From the NCBI RefSeq assembly GCF_029168945.1, contig NC_083602.1, positions 76,466,600 to 76,530,599 on the forward strand: a DNA stretch of 64,000 nt, in the 5' to 3' direction. The position numbers were made by a program, and so were the translations under genes. Below, one piece after another: positions 38,724-48,894 of this stretch; within the stretch, counting starts at the first letter, position 1; each line of letters opens with the position of its first letter. Below the pieces are notes generated by a model, which ran no database searches, was not told the origin of the DNA, and was given only the letters and a program-made list of their open reading frames with translations. The DNA comes from Cannabis sativa (Eukaryota > Streptophyta > Magnoliopsida > Rosales > Cannabaceae).

Positions 38724-40069
38724 TACTTGTTACAAATTATTAACTTGACCAAGGGAGCCATGAGTTAAAATCAGATCATTGGATCTGTCAACAAGTTAAC
38801 CATGACTATTTGCAATCAAGTAATAATAGGTTTTGAATACTTACACACAAGCTAAAACCACATACTCCTGCAACAAGGTTAGCTGGATAGTTGCAAGTAG
38901 GATTTATTTAATTTTAAATAAATAAATTTTAATAAATAAATAAATAAATAAATAAAAATAAAATTTAATTTTCGAAAAAAAAATTATTTATTTTCGAAAA
39001 ATAAAGAAAAAAAAATTAATTTGAATTTCAAAATTTATTTAAAAAAAATATTTAAAATTAAACCTATAATTTTGAAAAATTAGGTTTCAACTAACCTAAA
39101 TAAGATTTCAAAATTTGCTAACTACTTTTAAAAATTAAATGTTATTTTATAAATAAAAATTAAATAAAAATTAAAAAATATAAATAAAATATCTTTTTCA
39201 GATTTTAAATTTAATTTAAATAAATAAAATAACAAATTTTAAAAGTTAGCAAAATATCTTACATCTATTTAAAATTACATGATTATAGTTATCTTATTTT
39301 AAATTTAAATAAGGTCAAATATTTTTTAAAAAAAAATTAATTTAAAAAAAATTTAATATCTGACCTTAAATTTAAAAAAAGATAAGTTATAATCAAATTT
39401 AAAAATAAGATAGATAATTAAGCAAAAAGATAGATATTTACTAATTTCAAATTCAAATTACACTAATATCATGAATTAAATTAAAAAAAAATATTCAATT
39501 AATTCATTATGATAATTAGAGTTGAATTAGGAATAGTAAATATATAAATACAAAACTACACAAAAAATCGGAAATTAAATCCATGAAAAAGCATGAAAAA
39601 ATGAAGAAAAACGAAAAAAATTAGGAGCTAATGCATACCGTCCGCGCGCGCAACCTGGAGTGACTGGCCGAGAAACCTCGGCGGACAGGGCAAGTTGCAG
39701 CCTTCCCGCGCGCAGAATGAGGTTTCATCAGACGTGCGCGCGCGCGTGTGACCGAGAATGACTCGGATCCGCGCGCGCGTGAAGGTGCACAGTCACCTTA
39801 TCTTTTTTCGAATCTTCAAAAAATCATAACTAATTCAGATTAAATCGAAATTGAGTTCTGTAAAAAAGTAACTTGCTTAATTTTTTCCATACTATCCAAT
39901 AAAAATAATTCCAGAAACAAAACTTCAATTATTTTTCACGAAAATTCACAAACATTAATCAATCATCATATAACACTCAATACAACATGAAACCATCCAA
40001 ATAACAAATAATCGTTTTAAAGTCCAAATTTCATGCAAGTAAATCAATTACCATGGCTCTGAGGCCAGT
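38724..40069 (-). mobile_element. B 5' leader with GC-rich hairpin island and primer-binding site
   Basis: Collinear with 16430-17781 of S2. A/T-rich sequence (38900-39620) is followed by a GC-rich island (39630-39800) with hairpins GCCGAG-AAAC-CTCGGC (39667-39682) and CCGAG-AATGA-CTCGG (39752-39766) and runs of CGCGCG. The primer-binding site at about 40050-40068 reads TGGCCTCAGAGCCATGG on the minus strand, matching initiator tRNA(Met) apart from a few positions. Confidence 0.82.
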
Positions 40070-41972
40070 TTTTGGAATTTATTTTACCAGGATCTTAGAT
40101 CTACTCACAAGTATGTTGTTCAACACCCTAAATATGAACTTTCTAAAACGATAAATTAAACACATATAAAGTTAAGAAAACCTTACATTGATGCAGCGGA
40201 ATTAATGTCTCCTCCCACTCAGATCTCTAACCCTTGTATCCTTTCTGTAGCAGAGTATATTCAAGATCTGAGCCCGAATGTCCTTCTTCTTCAAGTTTGA
40301 TCCTTCACAGTCTTCCAATCTATGATTGAGTTACTGCTTGTTGTGTGTGGGCACTTACTCTTTCACTAGGGTCACGAAATTTATGAAGAGAGAAAAGAGA
40401 AGAGAGGTTTCGGCCAGGTATAGAAAGTAGGGAAGGCTCAGTTTTTCTGAAGAGAGAAATTTCTGTCAGATAACTAATGATGTGTATTTTTGACTGAACT
40501 ATCACTTTCTATTTATAGGCAACTACTAGGTTTAGGTTAGGAATTATTTGGCATTAAAATAATAAAAATATTAATTTGAAATCCCACAATAAGTGGCCGG
40601 CCATGGTGTAGTTTATGGGCCCCACTTGATTTTGCAGTTTTATCAAATTTTATTTCTATTTTCTCAAAAACGCCAATTTTCCAATTCTAACATTTTAAAT
40701 GCCAAAACTAATTATTTAATAACTAAAATAGATTATTAAATAATATTGTCATTTAATTTAATTATTGACTAGACATATAAAGTCCATTAATAAATAAATA
40801 AACCTAGAATCTCTTTTCTTTACAATTTCACCCCTGATTAGTGAAAATTCATAAAATTAGACATAGTCTAACTTTAGAATTATAATTGATCAATCACGAA
40901 TCAATTAATGAGTCTTACAAGCAGAATATTCTCAACTAGAATGTGGACCATGGATCTATATGCTGAGCTTCCAATAAGTGAACCAAATTTACCAAGTAAA
41001 TTCCTACTTATTAAATCTTCGTTGAATCCACTCTTAGAACTTAGAATTGCACTCTCAGACTTATATAGAGCATATTATATGTTCCACGATATCAATATGT
41101 TATCTCATTTAACCACTGTTATAATCTTATTGTGATTTAAAGATCCTCTATATAGATGATCTACATCGAGATGAGATTTCTTTATCGTTCTCACCCCTCA
41201 ATGTATTTTGCCCCTTAAAACACTTAGCTACCTGTAAATGGTGTTTAGTGATCTAATAATTAGTCAGTTAAATAAGAGCTCATCCATTTACTTCTATTTG
41301 CTAAGCTCGAAGGGAATCATCACTTGACTTCTATACACCAGTAGAAGCTATAGATTCCATATTTACGTTCAGCACTCCCACTCAATCATACTATCATGTT
41401 CCCAAAATATACGTATCACCCTGACCTAAAAGTAGGCTTAACTAATAAATCAAAGAACATGAATAGCACTCCTGAGTTGAGCCTAAGCATATCAGGATTT
41501 AGATTCTTTTAATCTTAAGATCAACTACCGATATTGACTTGGAAAGATATATATATATATAACGGTAAGTTTGTAATATCTTAACTTAGTTGCAATATCG
41601 GTCTAGTCCAATGTATACTCCATACATTCGAAACTAGTATACTTTACTAATGTCCTGGAAAGAACATAACACTTACTCCAAGTGTAAGTATACATCATCG
41701 ATGATTATCACATTAGTGTAAATCCAATAACACTGATGAAACAGGGACCAAGTCTTTTGATTCATATGATCATAATCACATTCCACTGTGTTGACGATAC
41801 TGTAATTGTGAATAAACATATGATCTGGATTTAACTGATTTTGTGTATAAAAGTAATAAACATATTATACCATTAGCATGTAAAATTCATGCAAACATAA
41901 ATCAATTCAAATTTCTTATATTGATAACTAATCAGATTGTAAAGAGTTTTATTTAGGGCATAAAACCCAACA
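40070..41972 (-). repeat. 5' LTR of B (1,903 bp)
   Basis: Pairs with 29435-31341. Its first bases read TTTTTGG instead of TGTTGG, a single G-to-T change in the terminal TG. It ends CCCAACA and is followed by AGACC. Confidence 0.93.
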
Positions 41973-42800
41973 AGACCTTCATGTTGCCTCACATGCCTAT
42001 TTATGTCTACGTGGCTTAGACCTACGTGTTGCGCTCACACGTCTATTTATGTCTACGTGGCATAGACCTACGTGTTGCTCTCACACGTCTATTTACAATA
42101 AGGCCTTAGAACAGTTCATCTCAGTTCTTGTTACCGAGTCCAACCTTATTAGCCTTGAACACATAACCCTTAGTCTCAACATATATATATTTATCACATA
42201 ATTAATGGTGCCACTGCACTATTTGTCTATTTGCTATAGACCTGCGTGTTACGCTCACACGCCAATATATGTTTATGTGGCATAGACCTACATGTTGCTC
42301 TCACACGTCTATTTACAATAAGGCCTTAGTAAGGTTTATCTCGGTTATAATTACCGAGTCTAACCTGGTTATGCCTTGCTCGCATAACCCTATTCATATA
42401 TATATTTCTGTAATCCATACATTACGTTCTATTAGTGGTTTATCCTGATAATATATACCAGGTCTAACCAAGTTATGTCTTATACACATAACTCTTGATA
42501 TATATATACATACATTCCATATACACTATAACATATAAAATCTTAGGGTAATAACCCTAACTTGTATACCAAATAGTCTCTCATATAACATATTATTGCA
42601 TGCTCAAAATAACACTTATAGAGATTAATAACCCTAATTCATGCTTTCACTTGATTAGCAATATTATTGTACATCATCACTTTCTTACCTTCACATAAAT
42701 TCTAGGGTAATAACCCTAGACCGCATTACTATCAAACTCAAGGTACTAATTTACCGAGTCTAACTTAATTATGCCTTGTGTGCATAATTCTTTATTACAA
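41973..42800. repeat. Tandem and higher-order repeats in element D
   Basis: Units of 45-46 bp start TGTTGC at 41982, 42027 and 42073. A longer ~220-bp period links 42073 with 42293, shown by repeated ACAATAAGGCCTTAG, ACCGAGTC and ATAACCCT words. Decayed echoes continue to about 42800. Confidence 0.8.
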
Positions 42801-43471
42801 TATATTTAGCATGGCATAACATTTACACATTAATAATTACAAGGGTAATAAGCCTAGGCCATTAAACCACTCACTTTAGGGTAATAACCCTAATCTCAGT
42901 TTCTAATTTATCACCAATATAATATTCAACATAAGCACCACCGTGCATATCTCTACGTGCAACTACTGTCTTACCTGTTGTCACGCAAAAGAAGAGATTC
43001 CAAATCCCCGGGTGCTCCTGACCAGGTGCCTGTAATCCTAGTCACAATACCAGGATTCACACAAAAGGGGTTAACCCCCAATTCCACATTCATAAAATAT
43101 AATCATGGCATTTAAAATATATATAATCACATAGAGCTCAGAACGAGCTTTCCAACGATATAAAGAACTCCCAAAACGGAGTCCCGAGTCAAAAGTTATG
43201 GCCAAAACAAAATTCAGCATTTTCCCCGATACAGCCAACCGGAATTCCGGTTGGAACAGCCCTGAACCAACCGGAATTCTGGTTGTCTGGGCAGCAACAA
43301 CACGAAAAATCTCAATCTTTAAGCCCCCATAACCTACTCAAATCTTCCCCAAACACCACCAAACTTTCCCTAACATCAACATATGACATATAAAACATAT
43401 TCCATAGCTCAAACACAATAATTTCACTAAAAATCAAAAAGTGTCATTAAAGCTCCAAGCTTAAGTTCCAT
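42801..43471. other. Element D body, no gene seen
   Basis: LTR-like non-coding sequence, including a repeated GGGTAATAACCCTA-type word (42715, 42890) and the word CCAACCGGAATTC twice near 43235-43280. No open frame of interest. Confidence 0.5.
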
Positions 43472-43499
43472 GAACTCAAGCTTGCTTAAGCTTGAGTTC
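43472..43499. repeat. Perfect 12-bp-stem inverted repeat
   Basis: GAACTCAAGCTT, four bases GCTT, then AAGCTTGAGTTC. It lies directly before the 70-bp perfect duplication. Confidence 0.9.
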
Positions 43500-43502
43500 C
43501 AT

Positions 43503-43642
43503 GAACTCAAGCTTGCTTTTCACAACCAAATTCTCAATTTACCAATTAGAGTTGCTAGCAAATATTATAGGGGAACTCAAGCTTGCTTTTCACAACCAAA
43601 TTCTCAATTTACCAATTAGAGTTGCTAGCAAATATTATAGGG
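43503..43642. repeat. Perfect 70-bp tandem duplication in element D
   Basis: 43503-43572 is repeated without a difference at 43573-43642; both begin GAACTCAAGCTTGC. The short open frame across it is a by-product. Identity suggests a recent event. Confidence 0.93.
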
Positions 43643-44681
43643 TCTTAAACACATACTTATGCATCAAAATCCAACAATAAACCCCCAAAAATCAAATTAC
43701 AAATTCATGAAAATCAAAGCTCCAACTTGAGCTTAATTCCATGAAATTCCTATCTTGAATTCTTACAAAATTAAGCCAAGAACTCATGCTTCACACAACC
43801 AATTTTTAGAGCTCAATAACAGAATAAAACACAAGTATAATCCTTAAAATTTCTGTCCAAACCTAATCCAAACAAACTCAAAAGATTGAAAGCATGCTCA
43901 AAACAACCCCACAACACCAACATGCATCTCAAATTCATAAGCACAACCTACATCATATTTCATGCTCTTTCAAGACTTAAACTCAGAAATTAAACAGAGA
44001 TTCAAGCCAAAGAAAGTTTCCTCAAACTCAATTTAAAGCCAAGCTCAATCAATCCCCAAATACCAAGCTTCAAACCAAGCAAATCTTTACCAAATCAAGT
44101 TTGAAATTCAAAGAGGGTTGAGAGAGAGAGGGGTTCGGGTAAGAGGGAAAGAAACCAGAAAATTCATCCTTTTTCTTTAAAAAAATTCCTTTTACAACAA
44201 ATATCTCATAAATGCCAATTTACTAAAATGCCCCTAAGGCCTCATAACACTCACTTTAGCAAACAAGGGCAATTTAGTTATTTCATGCTCAATAATTTTC
44301 AAATAAAATTCAAATTTCTCAATATCAAATTAAATGCCAAATAATTCAATCAAATTTGCATTTCGGGCCCAAACCCGGTTCAGCCCGATATACCCAGTTG
44401 TGACTATACCGCGCCAACCTGTCAGAATACACCTGAAAAGACAACACAGGCATACTATATAATAATATAGTTCTATTAAGCACGTAATTAAATTAATTTC
44501 ATCAATTTACCCTTCTCGGGTCATAATTACTAAAATGCCCCTGGCTCACCAACGGGGTCTTACCATGTAATTAATTAAATAAATTCTCATATATTGAACT
44601 ATATAATAATATAATTTCTCAATTATTCATAATTATCTAATTAGGATTTTGCTAATCCATTTCTTAATTTAGGGTTTTACA
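43643..44681. other. Element D right part, no gene seen
   Basis: Non-coding, with a GA-rich run near 44112-44150 that, on the minus strand, would be CT-rich leader-like sequence. It ends GGGTTTTACA. Confidence 0.5.
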
Positions 44682-45290
44682 GGTATACTCAGTTTATTGG
44701 TCAGCAAAGCAAGCTAAGATGGATGAAGTTTAATGATGAGAACTCCAGCTATTTTCATGCATCCATGAAGAAAAGAAAACTTGAAACCAGAATAACAACC
44801 TACTTAAAGGATGACTCTATTGTTGATGACTTTGAGGAAGTTGTGAATCACTTTGTCAGCCACTTTGAGAAGTTCATGGGAAGTAAAAGCTTTGCCACTT
44901 CCAGCATAGACGAAGAATGTATTAGAAAGGGGAATTGCCTAAGCTTGGAACAGCAAGTAAGGCTTATTAGGCCTTTCTCTACGGGGGATGTTAAGAAAGC
45001 TATATTTAGTATCCACTCTTCCAAAAGCCCTGGTTTGGATGGATTTGGATATGGTTTCTTCAAAGACATGTGGGATGAGATAGGTAATGAAGTTTCTAGA
45101 GCTGTTTTGGACTTCTTTGCCAATGTGTACATGCCAAAGGATTTGAATGAAGTTGTAATCTCTTTAATTCCTAAGGTGTCAGATCCTAGCACGGCCAAAG
45201 ATTATAGACCAATTGCATGTTGTAACACCGTCTATAAATGTATCTCAAAGATGATCTTCTTTATGCTTTCAGAGGTTCTCCCGACTCTTA
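44682..45290 (+). pseudogene. LINE-1a ORF2, reverse transcriptase N-terminal part (truncated)
   Basis: Continues the ORF2 frame left at 28957, with no stop until the junction. It shows the plant LINE blocks 'W-K--DENSSYFHA', 'SPGLDGFGYGFFKDMW', 'LIPKV' and 'DYRPIACCNTVYKCISKM', which open the reverse transcriptase domain. The sequence breaks off near 45290, before the catalytic FADD box, where copia pol sequence begins. Reverse transcriptase, zinc-finger and RNase H parts of this LINE are missing. Confidence 0.88.
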
Positions 45291-46966
45291 TCCAAGGCAA
45301 TGGCAAGTCCCGAATAGAAATAATGGTCAGCCGGCATGGATTCAAAAGTGGATTCCATGAAAAAGAATAAAGTCTGGAATATGTAGACGAACCTGATGAT
45401 TATTGTCCAATTAGATGTAAGCGGGTCTATAAGAAGAAAAGAGGTGCTGGTGGCGAAGTCGAAACTTCTAAAGTTAGATTGGTCGCTAAGGGTTATACCC
45501 AAAGAGAGGTGTGGGCTATGAGGATACTTTTAGTCCGGTCGCCATGCTCAAATCCATCAGAATTCTTCTCTCAATAGCTGGTGCTTTCGATTATGAAATT
45601 TGGCAAATGGATGTCAAGACAGCTTTCTTTAACGGAATTCTTAAAGAAACCATCTTTATGGAGCAACCAGAAGGCTATGTTCTTCCAGGGCAAGAAAAGA
45701 AAGTTTGCAAACTCAATAGGTCCATTTATGGACTTAAGCAAGCCTCACACTCATGGAACAAAAGGTTTGATGAAATAATCAAGACCTACGACTTTCACCA
45801 AAACGATGATGAACCTTGTGTTTACCAACTCAAGGATAATTAACTGGTAGTATTCTTGGTCCTTTATGTTGATGAAATTTTGATTATTGGTAAATATCAA
45901 AAAAATGACTGACATCAAGGAATGGCTTGACACTCAATTCAAAATGAAAGATTTAGGTGAAGCTGCTTATGTTCTTGGTATTCAGATTATCAGATACCGG
46001 AAGAACAGATCCCTTGCTCTCTCTCAAACAGCTTACATTGATAAGGTGTTAGAGAGATTCTCAATGGCAAACACCAAAGGGGCAGTGATGCCTTCTAGAT
46101 TTGGTATCCGTCTATCTAAGGAACAGTCTCCTACTGATCCTCAAGAGATAGAGGACATGAGAAGGGTTTCTTATGCTTCAGCAGTTGGAAGTCTAATGTA
46201 TGCAATGTTATGCACTAGACCTACTTACTAGTAAAGGGGCTCTTCAACCAAGGAGGCATTCTGGTAGGAAGGCCAACCACTACATAAGCCGCCATCAGTC
46301 CAGGAGAGAAGCAAGCTACCTTTCTTTGATCCACCTTCCCGGGCAGACATTTGCTATGTAGTAGGAATTGTGAGCAGGTATAAGACAAATCCAATAAAGG
46401 AACATTGGACTGCAGTTAAGCATATTCTGAAGTACTTGAAGAGTACAAGGCATTATGTGTTAGTCTACAAGGGTGGTGCCTTAAATCCTGTAGGCTATAC
46501 CGACTCAGATTTCCAGACTTGTCTTGATGACAGTAAATTTACATTTGGGATGGTGTTTACTCTTGGGGGTAGAACAGTTGTTTGGAGAAGTGCTAAACAA
46601 ACCGCAACCTCAGACTCTACCAAGGAGGCCAAGTACATAGCTGCCGCCGAGACTGCTAAGGAACTTGTATGGCTTAGAAAGTACTTCTTAAGACTTGGTG
46701 TTGTTCCTAGAATGGAAAAATCACTGGTTTTACTTTATGATAACATTGGAGCCATAGCCAACAGTAAAGAGCCTCGAAGCCACAAGAGAAGCAAACACAT
46801 AAAGAGGAAATATCACATCATCAGAGAATATGTGGCAAGAGGGGATGTACTGGTGGAGAAAGTGGATACTGAAGACAACTTTGCTGATCCATTTACCAAA
46901 GTTTTGACTGCAACTACATTTGAAAAGCATAGACTGAATTTAGGATTAATTGAAATGTACAGATAG
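45291..46966 (+). pseudogene. pol: Copia pol fragment: reverse transcriptase and RNase H, disabled
   Basis: Plus-strand Ty1-copia pol beginning just before the reverse transcriptase. Blocks in order: 'VRLVAKGYTQ' (about 45475), 'DTFSPVAMLKSIR' (about 45523), 'IWQMDVKTAFFNG', 'YGLKQAS--W', and 'VLYVDEIL', where the second Asp of the catalytic YVDD is Glu. Then 'GSLMYAM-CTRP', 'HW-AVKHILKYLK', 'SAKQTATSDSTKEAKYIAAAE' (RNase H) and the 'KHIKRKYHIIRE' tail ending at 46966. Lesions are stops and frameshifts near 45300-45510, TAA at 45841, and a 123-bp foreign segment (46223-46345). Gag, protease and integrase are absent. It is better preserved in pol than any other copy here. Confidence 0.9.
46223..46345 (+). 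other. 123-bp foreign segment inside copia pol
   Basis: Lies between the codons for 'CTRP' and 'DICY' blocks that are adjacent in copia proteins. It is a multiple of three in length but holds an in-frame TAG near its start. It is richer in G+C than its surroundings and resembles no part of copia. The source is unknown; organelle DNA is possible. Confidence 0.7.
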
Positions 46967-48894
46967 TTTTATGTTAGTGTAAGTGGGAGTTTGTTGGGCT
47001 TTGTGCTCTAAATAAAACTCTATTTCAATGTAATCTTTTCTATTCAATTATCAATAAAGAAACAAATTTATTTTCATTACTTGTTTAATGTGTTATTTGG
47101 TTCATGTGATCATTTATATGTTTATTTAATTTATAAATTCATCTAAATCCTTATCACATTGATATTCTTGTTTATTGTGTCGTCAGCACAGTGGAAAGTA
47201 ATCAAGATTATGTGATTAAATGTATTCCTATGATTTATCAGTACACAAGGTTTAATCGATAGGATAATCTACAATGTAGTTTACTTGCACCTTGGATAAG
47301 TGCTATGTCCTTTCCAGGGCATTGGCTAAAGTAAGCTTGGATTGGATGCATGGAGTATGCATTGGAAGGGACTGATATTGAACTTGAACTAGATATGATA
47401 AACTTACTGTAATATTTATTCAATTCAATATCACCTAGTTGATCCTAGATCAAATGATCTCAATCCTGAGATGGTTAGGTTCTAGTTCAATAGCATTATT
47501 TGTGTTCTTAAATCTGTTCGTTAAAGTCGACCAAATGGTTCTTCTCGTGACATATAGGTTAAGGACATGGTAGTTCAATTGAGTGGGATCGCTAATCATA
47601 GATACGAAATCTATAGCTTCTATCCGAATATAGAAGTCAAACGATGATTTCCTTCGAGCTTGGCTTAACAGAGATAAATGGTTGAGTACTCATTTCAGTG
47701 ATTATATTAGTAATTGAAATATCATTTATAGGTAGCTAAGTGTTTTAAGGATAAAATATATTGAAGGGTGTAATGGTAAATTAATCCCAATTCAATGTAA
47801 ATCATCTATAAATGATCATTGATTATTGAGATCATAACAATGAATAATCTCATAGCATATCTATACCGTGGAACATATAGAGCGTTCTATATAATTGAGA
47901 GTGTAATTCCAAATCTATAGTGGTGCAAGGAGGAATTAATAAGTTAGAGAATTTACTTGATAAATTCTAGATCAGCTTATTGGAAGCTCGGTTATATAGC
48001 CCCATGGTCCCCATAGTACTAATTGAGATAAACTGCTTGTAAGACTCAATTAGTTGATTTTAATTAATCAATTATAATTCTAAAGTTAGACCTTGTCTAG
48101 TTTATAAATTTTCACTAAGTTATGGCTTGATTGTGAAGAAATAGAATTTTAGGGTTTATATATTAATTAAGAGACTTTATGGAGTCTAATTAATAAATAA
48201 TATAAATGACAATTTTATTTGATAATTATTTCAATTATTAAATAAATAGTTTTGGCATGTATAAGATTAAAAGTGCAAAAAGTGGTATTTGTGAAAAATA
48301 GATAAATAATTGAGAAAAAGTGGCAAAAATCTAACTAGTGATGGATCCTTATAGGGCGCCCACTAGAGCCTATGTTTGCTCTATTTTTATCATTTTTTTA
48401 TTCCAAATAATTCAATCCTAACCCTAGTAGAATTAGTATAAAAAGAAGAGTAAGGTCTCACTATCCAAACTAATGCTTTTAAAGCTTTAAACCTAGTTTT
48501 CATTCTATGTAACAACTAGTGTTTTAAGATTTCTTCTTTTTCTTTTCTCTCTTCTAATTCGTAATTCTCAGTCTTCTTCACTATTAAATTCAAGCTTTAG
48601 TGATTGAGTGCATGCCCACCCATGGAAAGTTAGTCCTCAATCATAGTATGTAAGAGTGTGAAGAAACCAAACAATAGAAGGAGTGTCAGGCTCAGATCTT
48701 GGTGATACTCTGCTATAGAAAGGATACAAGGGTTAGAAATCTGAGCGGAAAGAGTCATTTAATTTTGCTGCAACCAATGTAAGATTTCTCATACCTTTTA
48801 TGTATTTATTTTATATCATTTTAGAAGTTCATGTTTAGGATGTTAAAAATATACTTGTTAGTAAATCTAGGTCCTGGTAAAATATATTCCAATA
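46967..48894 (+). repeat. Polypurine tract and 3' LTR (1,903 bp) of the copia pol fragment
   Basis: AAGTGGGAGTT at about 46981-46991 precedes TGTTGGGCTTTGTGC (LTR start 46992). The LTR ends ATTCCAATA at 48894, with the usual CCAACA altered. It is more diverged than the other LTRs. The 5-bp right flank is AACCA, without a left partner. Confidence 0.88.

Larger units (their letters stand above)
29435..41972 (-). mobile_element. Complete copia element B (gag-bearing, pol-deficient), minus orientation
   Basis: LTRs at 29435-31341 and 40070-41972, flanked by 5-bp duplication AGACC (29430-29434 and 41973-41977). In element order it has 5' LTR, primer site, a long leader with hairpin island, gag (34349-33484), pol traces, polypurine tract (31342-) and 3' LTR. 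Removing the nested solo LTR and MITE leaves about 10.3 kb, close to S1. LTRs differ at about 11 of the first ~430 positions by hand count, so B is younger than S1. Only gag is recognisable as a protein and it is broken, so mobilisation must have been in trans. Confidence 0.94.
28958..44681 (-). mobile_element. Element D: TG...CA insertion, probably a solo LTR of a Ty3/gypsy element, carrying element B
   Basis: Starts TGTAACGCCC and ends GGGTTTTACA, with 5-bp duplication GGTAT (28953-28957 and 44682-44686). Subtracting B and its target copy leaves 3,181 bp. No internal region, primer site or polypurine tract is evident, so a large solo LTR is the simplest reading. Orientation is inferred from its ends (TGTAAAACCC as the 5' end on the minus strand). 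The gypsy assignment rests on size and end style, not on protein. It is made of 28958-29434 and 41978-44681. Confidence 0.78.
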
